Shown here: in pieces, positions 34,655 to 45,240 of the stretch
Layout of the letters: every line of letters starts with the position of its first letter
Numbering within the stretch: position 1 is the stretch's first letter
Source: Hemerocallis citrina
Lineage: Eukaryota > Streptophyta > Magnoliopsida > Asparagales > Asphodelaceae
Direction of reading: 5' to 3'
DNA: 64,000 nt
Assembly: GCA_017893485.1 (NCBI GenBank)
Contig: CM030366.1
Location: forward strand, 183,423,681-183,487,680
Translations under genes and position numbers: made by a program
Notes under the pieces: generated by a model
Databases searched by the model: none
Seen by the model: only the letters and a program-made list of their open reading frames with translations
What the model was told of the DNA's origin: nothing

Positions 34655-34802
34655 TTTTTGAAATTGAAATAAACTAAGTGTAAGTTACCTTGAAGTGACT
34701 GACGCGGTCGGAAAGATCACCGGAATACTGACGACGATTGCCGGAATCTCTCTCTCTATTGAAAATAACCGCCTGAGTAAAAATCGAAGAAGCGAAAAAT
34801 GA

Positions 34803-34822
34803 GAGGGGGGGGGGGGGGGGGT
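34803..34822. repeat. Poly-G run next to the antisense TATA-like box
   Basis: About 19 consecutive G on the plus strand, just upstream of TATAAGA on the minus strand (about 34829). It may be a slippage site. Confidence 0.7.
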
Positions 34823-35035
34823 TGGTCTTATAGAGGTTGGCACACAAAACGAGGATCTTGGGCTTCTAAAAATCAACAGTCAGGCCCATTTACACTAAGT
34901 GACAAAAAGAGTTGTACCGTCACATTAATAACCACGCCAAGTCGAACGGCCGCATTAATGGCGAACGGTCAAAGTCGTTAGAAGGTCAAGTCATCAGGCC
35001 AGCCTGTCATCTCTTAGCCATTAAATCCTCTCTTG

Positions 35036-35690
35036 GACCTCGGCATGCCTTGCCGAGCGCTCTTGACACCGACGCCCATACGAGGAAAAAATCCTCACTC
35101 CTGGACCTCGGCACGCCTTGCCGAGTGCTCTTGGCACCGACGCCCAAACGAGAAAAAAATCCTCACTCCTGGACATCGGCATGCCTTGCCGAGCGCTGTT
35201 GGCACCGATGCTCAAACGAGGAAGAAATTCTTGCTTGTGGGCCTCGGCACGCCTTGCTGAACGCTCTTGCCACCGACCCTCTTACATGGAAAAAATGGAC
35301 CCGGCATGCCTTGCCGAGCGCTCTTGGCACCGACGCCCAAATAAGGAAAAAATCCTCCTTCCTGGACATCGGCACGCCTTGCCGAGCGCTCTTGGCACCG
35401 ACGCCCAAACGAGGAGAAAATTCTCGCTCGTGGACCTCGGCACGCCTTGCCGAGCGCTCTTGCCACCGACCCTCTTACATGGAAAAAATGGACCTCGGCA
35501 CGCCTTGTCGAGCGCTCTTGGCATCGACGCCCAAACAAGGAAAAAATCCTCACACCTAGACCTCGGCACGCCCTGCTGAGCGCTCTTGGCACTGACACCC
35601 AAATGAGAGAAAAAATCACTCTTGGACCTCGGCACGCCTTGCCGAGCGCTCTTGGAACCGACCCTCAAACATGAAAAAAATCACTCCGGA
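35036..35690 (+). repeat. 57/68-bp tandem repeats in a higher-order pattern
   Basis: The anchor CTCGGCAYGCCTTGCCGAGC (itself an inverted repeat) occurs at about 35041, 35109, 35177, 35245, 35302, 35370, 35438, 35496, 35564 and 35630. Spacings are 68, 68, 68, 57, 68, 68, 58, 68, 66, i.e. a larger unit of about 194 bp made of 68+68+58. It occupies the place of the 366-bp repeats of element B but is unrelated in sequence. Open frames here are repeat translations. Confidence 0.88.
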
Positions 35691-36353
35691 CTTCGGCAAA
35701 GATACGCCAAACCCCCTCTTCGCCTCTGTAGCCTGGCCGGGGTGTCTCCACTCTTCGGCAGAAAGTGCCGAACCCCTACAGTCCTCGGCCTCCTTCGTAG
35801 AATGTGCTCGGGGGGGGAGGGGGAGGGGGGGTCGGCAACGACGCCGAAGCATCTAAGCCATAGAACGGAGGAATCCACTCCTCCAAAGCAACCACAGTCA
35901 CTAGATCTCCCCAAAATTCGCGCCCAATGCTGATGAAGGGCCCAGATCCTGCCACATCATAAATAACATCGAGTTATCTATTTAAAAAACTGCGAAAGAA
36001 TGATTATAAATTCAGGAAAAATAATTGAAAATTCTAAGAAATAATTATAAATTCGGGGAAAGATTTTTTGAGCCCCCGTGTGGATAATCATCGCTTAGAA
36101 TAATTAATTAATACACCCGAACGATAAATCGCCACTTCGCAAAGTTAAATAGATGGCCCGGAGAATAAAAATAGAGAAAAATCACCATAAATTCAAGAGA
36201 GCTCAAAGAACAATCTAGAGTGCGCAACTAACTCAGTAAATCACCATAATACTCCTACCAAATTTCAGCACCACTCATTCGGACTCCGATACAACTCCGC
36301 AAGCCATTAAAACAGTAAGACTACTCCTCAAAGGCTGATCACATTCAGTCTTC
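35691..36353 (+). other. 3' untranslated region of element A
   Basis: No gene seen. Contains a GGGGGGGAGGGGGAGG tract (about 35811) and an AT-rich stretch that parallels 21006-21415 of element B. Confidence 0.6.
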
Positions 36354-36369
36354 GGGAGTGGGGGGCTCG
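36354..36369 (+). promoter_or_regulatory. Element A polypurine tract
   Basis: GGGAGTGGGGGGCTCG immediately before the 3' LTR. Confidence 0.8.
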
Positions 36370-36938
36370 TGATATGGCTAAAAATGGGGTTAAATCAGAA
36401 TCGTCCAAATCATGCACAAATCTCAAAGCTCGGGGGTAAAATGGTAATTTTACCTACAAACGGGTCTGAAGGGGGAACTGGGTCCTTTTTCCAAAAAGCC
36501 CAATAACCCACGAACGGATCCACCTTAACTGGGTGCGGGTCCCAACCCGCAAGAAACCCAGTCCAGCTGGATAGAATTAGGGTTTCTGATTGTATTTAAT
36601 CAACGGCCCTGATTCGCTCTATCCTTTCACTGGGAATTAGGGATTCTATTCCTAAACTGGTCCCAAAGGCGGCTATAAATACCCCTCCCCCATCCACCAC
36701 CATTAAGAGGTAATCAATCTTTTGCCAGTAAAAGCTCATTCATAATCTTTTATGATTACTGACTTGAGCGTCGGAGGGTGCGTCGCCGGGATCAACCCCA
36801 GTGTTTCGCACTTTCTGAAGGTGAACGGCGGGAGTCAACGGTCAAACTCCGGCGGAAATGTTTCAAGTTTGGCTATTCGGTATCCCTAAGAATCCACAAA
36901 TTCTATCTGTTTGCCCCCACACCAGATTAGTGGTAACA
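36370..36938 (+). repeat. Element A 3' LTR, 569 bp
   Basis: TGATATGGCTAAAAATGG to GGTAACA, followed by the GATAG duplication. It has a few extra bases after the TATA box compared with the 5' LTR. Confidence 0.93.
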
Positions 36939-36948
36939 GATAGATAGA

Positions 36949-37120
36949 TAGTAATTTATATGTGTGCTGCATATTTAATATATTAAAAAAAATTAAAGTA
37001 AAAATTTGATGTAGTGAGAACTAGAACCTGAGACCTTCTTCATATTAGTTATGCACGTGCTGTGCCCGTGTTGGTAGATTTACAAATGACATTAAGACTT
37101 TCTTTCATTATAATATTAGA
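36949..37120 (-). mobile_element. Helitron-like element, about 170 bp
   Basis: Minus strand: TCTAATATTATAATGAAAG at 37120, then sequence closely matching the Helitron at 61143-61296 (TGTAAATCTACCAACACG, CATAACTAATATGAAG, a CAGGTTCTAG segment). It ends near ATTACTA at 36949. The terminal palindrome is weakened and the CTAG end has become CTAT, so this copy is decayed. Confidence 0.65.
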
Positions 37121-38632
37121 GTATTTTTTATTTTTGTTTGATGGAAATGTCTTGGCTCGAACCAGGGACTCTGGATTCAAGCCGCCACTCAATTACCCAC
37201 TCCACCCAATACCAATCAGGACATTACCTGTTGGTTAATATCAGAGTATTAGAGATAAAATAATTAATATCTGCAAATATGAGGCAGAAGTACAAACATT
37301 TTCACTAACAATTCATTGATAGAAATCACAACTACACATAATATTCGATCCAAATATTTAAATCTTCTTGAATTTCCTCAGGTCCACCCCTGCCCTGCCC
37401 TGTCTCTTATCTCTATTCTCCCTTTTTGTACAAAGATGCTATCATTACAAGTAATAAAGAAACACTGTAGCATAATTTCTGTGAAACTTATTCACATTAT
37501 ATTATTCTCTACAGCATAAAAATGACAAGCAGAGATGTTGTTGCATAAATTAACCCAAAATATATATTTTCTTTCTTCTTTTTGGTTTCATGCTGGAGGT
37601 GAAAATAGCAGCAACAATGAACTCTTTTACAACTCCTAATTAGCATGCATGCATCTTTTCTTGAGAATGCCATGCATCTTAGTCATTTACAAGTATAGAA
37701 CTAAAATTTAAGAAAATGCCATTTAATGAGGAATGTTTGGGATATAATAAGTATGCATGGGGTTACTTTTTTATTTATTTAATGTATCTGATAATAAAAA
37801 TCGATGAGCAAACGGTAGGACCAATGAGGGAGCTACTCTTTCTCCTTAGCACCATGCATACTTTAAATTCAAAAAATCCAAACCCCTGTAAAAGATGAAT
37901 ATACATCCTGAATGCAAAAATTTCAAAAAAGATTATATATATGAAGAAACTTTATATTTAAAGCTCGAAATGAAAGGCTGGAATTTACATAATAGATCCA
38001 CCATTAGCCAAACCAAGAGAGTTATTGCGAAATTACAGAATGAAAATACTACTGTTTAGTGTATGCTAAACGCTTCATTGTGCAACTGTGTACAAGGTTC
38101 TCCATGTTCCCCAATATGGGCATTATGTTGGCCTATAAGGATCTTAATGCCGAAGAGGACTTGCCAGACACATTCAGTACATGTCCCGGTGTAGTCAGCT
38201 CAGATGGAAGAAAATGATCATAATGTGATCTAGGTAGTCTTACAATTGTCGCCTTATAATAATATAAATGATCGCTATAACACAAACAATACAAATTATA
38301 ACTTAAATGTACGCACCAATGTGGTCAGTTTTCATAAGAGATGCAATACATTAACTTCGCGAGAAGTAAGATTGATTCATGGTAATAATTTTAAACCATT
38401 TTTTTAAAAAAAAAAAAATAGTAAAAAAAGTAGTAATAATCATAACTCATAAGCTATATAAACTACAACAAACCAAAATATATAAAAGTTGCCACCAAGT
38501 TTCCAACCATTTAGTTAAAGTACGAATCTCCAAACAAAAAACATTAAGTTTGTCGACGAACTAATTTAGTTTCATCTCATACATAACCAAAATAAGAACA
38601 GTAGGACTTTCTAAACCCTACTCCACTACTTC
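37121..38632. other. Non-coding spacer
   Basis: AT-rich sequence without a gene I can support. A GGTTCGAGCC tRNA B-box-like motif occurs on the minus strand near 37157-37168 but no A box or tail is evident. Short frames at 37316 and 37716 look incidental. Confidence 0.5.
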
Positions 38633-41131
38633 TCATTCATCTTCATGCTCTGAACCAGATGTAGTAACACCATAATCCAAAACAATATTTGGTTCCTCCT
38701 TGAACACTGATGATGATTCCCTATATTCTTGCTCATCCTCTGCCATCCTCTTTGATTCTGATGATGATGCAACATCTGTTTTTGCTCTCTTGCGATCCCC
38801 GAGTTGTGAACTCCTCATATCAGCTTTTCCAACCTCGGGAACGGCTTCTTCGTCATCACTATCTTGAAGAGGGACTAATGCACCGCCTGTCTTCACCTCC
38901 GGCATAGACCACTCTGAAGTCTTTCCTTCTTCCATATAGTAGACAGCTAAAGAGTCTCTTTTTTTGATATTGCTCATTGTATCCAGTCGTAAATTATATG
39001 TAACTAAGACTAGATCATGTAATTTCTGAGGATCTTGTACATTTTTCTTCATTTTAGTCTGAACAAGACACATATATGTAATAAATAACACAACTGAAGA
39101 AGTTTCCACCAAATAAAAATAATTGATAAATATATTTTGTTACCATATCAGATGCACACCAATTCCTGTCACACACAGAAGAGCTACTAGTCAAGCTTAA
39201 TATTCGTACAGCCATTCTCCTTAACTCAACAGCAGTTGACCCATGCATTTCCCACCATGTAGCTAGCGTTGCAAATAAGAAATATATAAGTACTCATTAT
39301 ACTTTAAGGGATTAGCTTTTATCTTTCAGACAGTTATAAGCATTATCTAATCCAATATGATATATCCGACAGTCTAATATTTAAATTTGTACCTGGTTGA
39401 ACTTCATCCCTAAGAAGGGTTGCCTTGGCTGATTTACTTCCAAAGGACCCTATCTCATTCTGATACATAGGCAACTGCTTGAGAAGCTTCATCACAACTT
39501 CGGGCTCATTCCCGTAGAGTTTAGAAATACATTGAGTCACTCCATCCTTAATAGATGCATCATTCTCAATCTCCTCTTTGTACTGATAATAAAAATATGG
39601 ATTCAAGTAATACCCTGCCTTATGCAAAGGCGTCTTCAGCTTCTCATCCCATTTTTTATCGATTATACTCCAAATAGGCACATATTTTTTCTCATCATCA
39701 TTGAACGCTTCTTTAATTTCAGCTTTGGCCACACCTAGACAACCATAAACAAAGCCCATTGATGACATTTGGTCACCATCAACCCTCCGAAGAACTTTCA
39801 CGAGTGGTTGAAATACTCTAAGCGCAAGGTCGACTCTGTCCCAGAATTTGAGGCTCAAGATAATCTCTTTAACCTACAAAAGGGCAATAGTATCATATTT
39901 AGCATTGTTTCAAGAAAAAAATAATTTAACGACTAATTTGAATTAATTAGTTCAAAATTTAATTTGCCTTCTTCCCAGCATCTGTGGATAAAAGATCGGT
40001 CTCATCCCACTCTTTAGAGACAAACATTAGTGTCAGCCACAACTTCTTCTCACGGATACTTTGCAAAGTTAAAAATGAGGTAGCAAAGTGAGTGAATCCG
40101 GGCCTAACAATCTCTCTCTCTCCGGTGTACCCTTCCAACAATCTTGATGTCTCTGTGCAGGAATCGATGAAAGCGGAAACCATCCTTCCCATAATGATGG
40201 CACTCCGAATGGGCTTTATCTCGGCAATTTCAGCTAACATCAAATTGATGGTATGTGTAGCACAAGGAGTCCAGAAAATGTGCGGCCGCTTGCGAGCTAA
40301 ACAATTTGCTTCCGTCATAATATTTGATACATCATCGGAGACAATCTGGACAACATTCTCTTCACCTACGTCCTCAATAGCTGAATCCACAAGATGATTG
40401 ATGAATTCACTACTACACTCCTTGAATGACGCGTTAAAAGAATCCAAAAAAACCATCCCACCAAATCGTGAGTGAGCCACAACACTCATCAACTTGTGCC
40501 CTTTTTGAGCTGACCATGCATTGGTCATAAGGCTGCATCCATTGATCTTGCAATTCTGTTTGAAAGTTTTGAGAGTTTCCCTTGTCTCGTTGACTGCCTC
40601 TGAGAGGTAAATGCCGCTCAATTCTTCTGGAGTTGGAGGAATAAGTCCAACTCCATACTCCCTAATAGCTCGCACCATTTCATGGAATGAAGGATGATTC
40701 ATTGCACTAGGAGGAATATTGCATTCATGAAAACACCTTGCTATGTACTGCTCTAGATCCTCTCTGTCTTCATCGAACTCCTCATTCACGTCTCTTTGAA
40801 CAAACTTAGGCTCGTCCAATTTGTCTACCATCCTTCCAGTCAAGGGAGAACCAAGATTGTCCATAGAGCATTTTCTCATAGTTGAAGAAAAATCACGCCA
40901 CTGAGGTGATCCATTCATGTTGCTTTGAACACAATTATGCTCGTCCAATTTGTCTACTATCTTTTCAGGCAAGGGAGAACCAAAATTGTCCATAGTGCAA
41001 TTTCCCCTTTGTCCTGCCAAGTGATGCTTGAACCGAGTAAGCTCTTTGAGGCAGTACTTGCCTGTGCTACTTGTTGACACTCTTTCTCCGTACTCCCAAC
41101 AGAGATCCTTACGACAAGCTTTAGATGACAT
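38633..41131 (-). CDS. Intact four-exon hAT transposase-like gene (DUF659, dimerisation domain), 729 aa
   Basis: Exons are 41131-39968, 39873-39393, 39262-39144 and 39058-38633. They join exactly in phase (1164, 481, 119 and 426 nt) with no stop. Intron 1 is of the GC-AG type (AAG|GCAAAT); the others are GT-AG. The N-terminus resembles a BED zinc finger (DLCWEYG ... TRFKHHLAG) but has lost the first CxxC pair. DUF659 follows: GCSLMTNAWSAQKGHKLM, VVQIVSDDVSN and CATHTINLMLAEIAEI. Exon 2 has the usual FWDRV ... VLRRVDGDQ and AGYYLNPYFYY. Exon 3 encodes the hAT dimerisation motif (WWEMHGSTAVELRRMAVRIL ... DRNW). The C-terminal tail is acidic. In most relatives the first acidic residue reads MTDxW; here it is N. 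It is either a recent non-autonomous-era transposase or a domesticated gene. Confidence 0.88.
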
Positions 41132-41214
41132 TCTAATAAAAGAAAAAAAATAAAATAAATCACTCTTTGAAGATTAACAAACGGTGATAGAAGTTCACCA
41201 TAGGTATAGATCAT

Positions 41215-41329
41215 AAATTTATTAAATCATAACGACAATGCATGCATCAGTTATTCACTTTCCATTCATCACTTTGCATTCAGCAAAACTCAATTCACTT
41301 CTACTTATCAATGTTCTTTACCAGAATCA
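41215..41329. other. Upstream region of the hAT-like gene
   Basis: AT-rich; likely contains the promoter and 5' leader of the minus-strand gene. No TATA box stands out and I see no hAT terminal repeat. Confidence 0.4.
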
Positions 41330-42510
41330 CAACCTAGTCCCTGTTCGGTAATGGGGCTATCTAGAGTTACATGGAGTTAAGAAATAAGGGTGTATTTGAA
41401 AATGAAGTTAAGTTATGACTACTGGAAATTTTGAAGTGAACTCATTGATATAGGTAAAAATAGAACCAAATTGGGACTGTTCAAATCGGGCACGAATCTA
41501 AAAGTTCTCCGGGGTAAAACGGTAAATTTCACTAGAAACGGGCTCGTAAACGGAAGTTAGGTCTCTTTCAAGTCCAACGACCCAAAACAAGTTTGCTTAA
41601 CTAGGTTGTTATCACAGTCCAACATGAAGGCGTTCATGAATATCTAAAAATCGTTTTAAACTCATAATTATCCATAAGAGACGGTTTAAAAACCATATAT
41701 CTCTACAAAATAAGAGTCCTAACTCTATCTTCACAACCACTTTTATCTCTTCATGAAGAAGAGAATAACTAACTCTATCAAAACACCGGGAAGTAAAGAT
41801 AAATCAATATCTTGAAACTGGCCCCCAAAGCGACTATAAATACCCCATGATCTCCACAAGAACCAGTTAATCAATATTTTGCCACTAAAAACCCTCATAC
41901 ATTTCTAAGTTCGGACTTGAGCGTCGGAGGGTCTGTCGCCGGGACCAACCCGGTATTTCAGACTTTTGCAAGTTAATTGGAGCGATCGCCGCCGCCCAGT
42001 TCAGATCCAACCGTTCAAACGAGTCAGATTCAAAAATCGAGATCATTTTGCAGCAGTCCATATTGGTGAAAATTAAAAGGTCAGTTTCTTTATTGTTTCT
42101 AAAAAGAATTCACAACATCTGGTTGCTCCCACGCAGAAAATAGCAGCAACACTCGTATAACCTTTGTTATCTTAACTTGGACTATTTGAGGACCTGTTTT
42201 GGAGTTGAGATAACAATACTTATCTCAATTCCTTTGCCAAAAGTTCAGATAACTAGAGTTATCTAAACTCCACTCGTATCTATTTTATCTCAATTTCACT
42301 GCTCCGAACACTTATTCACAAAATAATTATCATTATCTTTTGAGCGGAGTAGTTTCCTAACAAAAATTTGCAACCTCTACCTCCACTAAAAAAGACTTCA
42401 ATTATCATAACTTCGTTCCCAACACACCCTAAATTTAGGGAGTAGAGTTATCTCATAACCGACAGTAACTTCAGTTATTGTAACTTTAATTCCATTCTCA
42501 ATCACACCCT
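41330..42510. mobile_element. MITE-like fold-back cluster, interrupted by a solo LTR
   Basis: Facing repeats occur: CTGTTCGG ... ATCTAGAGTTACATGGAGTT (about 41342-41380) against AACTCTAGTTATCT/GTGTTCGG on the opposite strand (about 42250-42310). AAGGGTGTATTTGAAAATGA (about 41388) also faces CATTCTCAATCACACCC (about 42490). They look like one or two small inverted-repeat elements split by the LTR at 41446-42151. Exact ends and duplications were not resolved. Confidence 0.4.
41446..42151 (+). mobile_element. Solo LTR of a third Tat-type family, 706 bp
   Basis: Begins TGATATAGGTAAAAATAG and ends GCAGCAACA, with CTCAT (41441-41445) before it and CTCGT (42152-42156) after it, a 5-bp duplication with one change. 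The start, GGGACTGTTCAAATCGGG, TATAAATACC (about 41836) and GACTTGAGCGTCGGAGGGT (about 41910) align with LTRs of elements A and B. The rest has diverged, so it is a separate, older family. Confidence 0.82.
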
Positions 42511-43009
42511 TCACCCCCCACCCACCCCCACTGGCACACACACTTTTTCTAAGAATAAATCAAAATTCTAAAAAAAAAAAAAGTTGAAACTGGATGTAGT
42601 AGTAATTTAACAATCAACTAATGCCAAATTTTGATCCTTAAAAAAAACAAAAAAAGAAACTAATGTTGTCGGTGAAATATTTCTTTTCGGAAAAGGTACT
42701 AATGAGAATTCCACACCATTCATCTTCAGTCGTAGAATTTTGCAACATGGTAAAACATAATCAAATGGACTGCAATTAACTTTGATTCTACACCCTTCGG
42801 CTACCTTAGGCATGTAGAACAAGATGAACGGTTCAGATTTTTTATGGCGGGTTCATATCAATGGGCTCACTATAACTAGTTTAAAGAATTCTGAAAATAT
42901 TGTGTTTGCCTTTCTTCTTTGAGATGACAAAACACATACTTTTAAAGGGAAAAACAAAAAGGTAAAAGAAAATCAAGTTTTGATAACTTGGGAATTGGTT
43001 ATGAACATT
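42511..43009. other. Non-coding spacer
   Basis: AT-rich sequence with no supportable gene. The small minus-strand frame near 42607-42822 has no recognised domain. Confidence 0.4.
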
Positions 43010-43650
43010 GTCAATTTCCCTAAATCACAACTTTTCATCTCAATGGTATAGAAACCTTATTAGAACAAACCCACATCATAATTTTCAATAACAACATTCA
43101 CACCAGTCAACAAAATCACAACCTTTTCACATTAATGGTAATAGGTCTTATTTAAAACAAACCCATATCACAATTTCATCAAATAGCATAAACTCCAAAC
43201 TGGAAAAAACACATTTTGGGATCTGAGCTACTCAAGTTAAAACCTTAGAAAAAAAAGAAGCAAATATTACTACATTAACAACCTTGTCAACAAAATCACA
43301 ACCTTTTTACATCAATGATACTCGAGCCTTATTTAGAATAAACCCATATCACAATTTTCATTAAATAGCACAAATCCAAAATGGAAAACCCATTATGGGA
43401 TCTAAGCTAATCAATCTAGAGATCCTACAAAAGAAACAAATTTACGCAATAACAACTTTCCAAACCCTGTCAATAAAATCACAACCTTTTCACATCAATG
43501 GCACTCAAACCTTATTAAGGCAAACCCATATTACAATTTTCATTAAATAGCATAAATTCCGAAATAGGAAAAAAAACCCATTATGGGATATGAGCTAACC
43601 AATCTAGAAACCCTACAAAAAAAATACAAATTTACGCAATAATTAAAAAA
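43010..43650 (+). repeat. ~180-bp tandem repeat, about 3.5 units
   Basis: The anchor TCAAYAAAATCACAACCTTT occurs near 43107, 43287 and 43470 (spacings about 180 and 183), with a weaker first unit near 43018. Units share AATAAACCCATATCACAATT and CCCATTATGGGATCTRAGCT. The unit length is like that of many plant satellites, but the array is short and the units are clearly diverged. Confidence 0.82.
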
Positions 43651-43734
43651 AAGATATGTTAGATTTCACCAACCCAAACTCGAAATTGGGACTCAAATGG
43701 TTGGTACTTTCGCTGCTCATTGATTTGAGTCTAC

Positions 43735-43910
43735 TGTTTTAAATTTCCTCCAATAAGGCCGAGATTTCGGCTGAAATTTCGTTTCGGCTAGCTTGCCGAT
43801 ACAAAATCACATATTTTATACTCTATATCTTTTGGACAGAAATGTGTAGATTACGGCCGAAATATTGCCGAAATTAGCGAAATATCAGCTGAAATAAACG
43901 CATGTTATTG

Positions 43911-43962
<52 letters not shown>

Positions 43963-44395
43963 GTTTTACGTTTTGTACATGTCTTTCAATATAGGACCTC
44001 AAGCTAAGATAATGTGAGAATTTTGTCACGCTATTGTTTTATTGTTTGTATATATGCAAAGTCAAGTAAGTTTATTAACTAATACATTTTTTCTAATCAA
44101 TACAAATTCAATTTAGTTATATACTTACATTACATTCTCTTTTATATTGAGATTAAATTATGTGAATATTTACCGTAATTAATTCATGTCATTAGTTACA
44201 CTATATAGTATTTCATTTGATAAATGACATGTAAGACATAATATCTTATTTAGTAACCAAAAAAAAAATATTTATTTAGTATAGGAAATGAACATCCGAT
44301 ATGATCACATTTCTCCGAGATCTCCTCCGATATCTCCGATCCGAGACGAAACACTCATTGCCGAGATGAGTCCGAAATCCGAGATTTTAAAACTA
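43735..44395. mobile_element. Putative inverted-repeat element containing a (TA)n run
   Basis: Left end GTTTTAAATTTCCTCC... with CCGAGATTTCGG; right end ...CCGAAATCCGAGATTTTAAAAC. Ends are imperfect inverted repeats and no target duplication was found. A TA run of about 45 bp lies at 43915-43960. Confidence 0.4.
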
Positions 44396-44519
44396 TGGAT
44401 TTGACAGTTCTCATTCTCCTTTTTCTTTCTTTTGTTTTAAACCCTATTCTTCGCAAACCACCGCAACTTACAAGATATGATTTTTCATTTTTATATGTAC
44501 CACCACATTTCTACATCTG

Positions 44520-45240
44520 GAGAGTGATGGCAATCGTGTCTTGACGTGCCGAGTCGACGTGTAGTCAACCCAAAGCACGGTCAAACAGTGCTTTTCATGC
44601 TTTGAGCTCGTGCCCATGCCCGCCAAAATAGTTCGAGCTTGAACCCTGCCGTGTCAGACGCAACATCCTTGTCAAACCCAAACTCAGAGCCCAAAATATC
44701 AGGTTCAGGTTTGACTTGGGCTCAGGCCTAAGGACTTCGTGTTCGTGTTTTGATTATAAAATAATTTCTAAAGAAAACTAGTTTACTATATTATTTATCA
44801 TTAAACAAATAACTAATGATAAAAATATAAAAAGAAAACTAAGGGGTTTAAGTCCAAATTTTCCTTTCCCTTTCTTCCCTCATTTCACTTGAAAACCGAA
44901 TAGACTCCAAAACATTAACCCTAAGTCCCTACTCCTCATTGTCCTCTCCTCTGCCACCCCCAATGACCCTTGACATCAACCCTCTTTTAGTTTTTCAATT
45001 ATCTCCCTTAGCCTCTTTCCTCCGAACACTTCTTCTCCTCCCTCTATTACTTAAACCGATTTTTCAATTTTTGATTTTGGTTTCAAGTCATCCTCGTGCT
45101 TGGTCGTGCATCTTACGAAGCCATGGCGGAGATGATAGATACCCGCCAAACCCTAGGCCCTTTTTTCGAGCTCGTGCCGTTCGAAACATAAAAAATATGT
45201 CGGACTTGTGTCGGTTTCGAGCGGCATTACCCAATTAACA
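44520..45240. mobile_element. Putative diverged hAT-like MITE
   Basis: GC-rich ends rich in CGTGCCGAGTCGACGTG at the left and GTCGGACTTGTGTCGGTTTC at the right enclose an AT-rich middle. The layout resembles the clear hAT MITE at 48633-49096. No exact duplication found. The plus-strand frame at 44939-45238 looks incidental. Confidence 0.35.

Larger units (their letters stand above)
25425..36938 (+). mobile_element. Full-length Ty3/gypsy Tat-lineage retrotransposon (element A), 11.5 kb
   Basis: LTRs at 25425-25989 and 36370-36938 begin TGATATGG and end GGTAACA. The element is flanked by the duplication GATAG (25420-25424, 36939-36943) and inserted into a GATA repeat. It is a subfamily relative of element B: same gene order, primer site, polypurine tract and 3' repeat module, but different repeat unit lengths. 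About 25 differences between its LTRs by eye (about 4%) make it slightly younger than B. It is defective: gag lacks an ATG, pol has many stops, and integrase has lost key residues. Confidence 0.93.

Noticed and set aside
34912..35579. Several overlapping open frames on both strands
   Set aside because: They are translations of the 57/68-bp tandem repeats; the repeated peptides follow the DNA period.
37140..37215. Possible SINE or tRNA-derived sequence (GGTTCGAGCC on minus strand)
   Set aside because: Only a B-box-like motif; no A box at the right distance and no tail or duplication.
44520..45240. Definite hAT MITE
   Set aside because: Arrangement resembles 48633-49096, but the ends are imperfect and no 8-bp duplication was found, so only a low-confidence entry was made.
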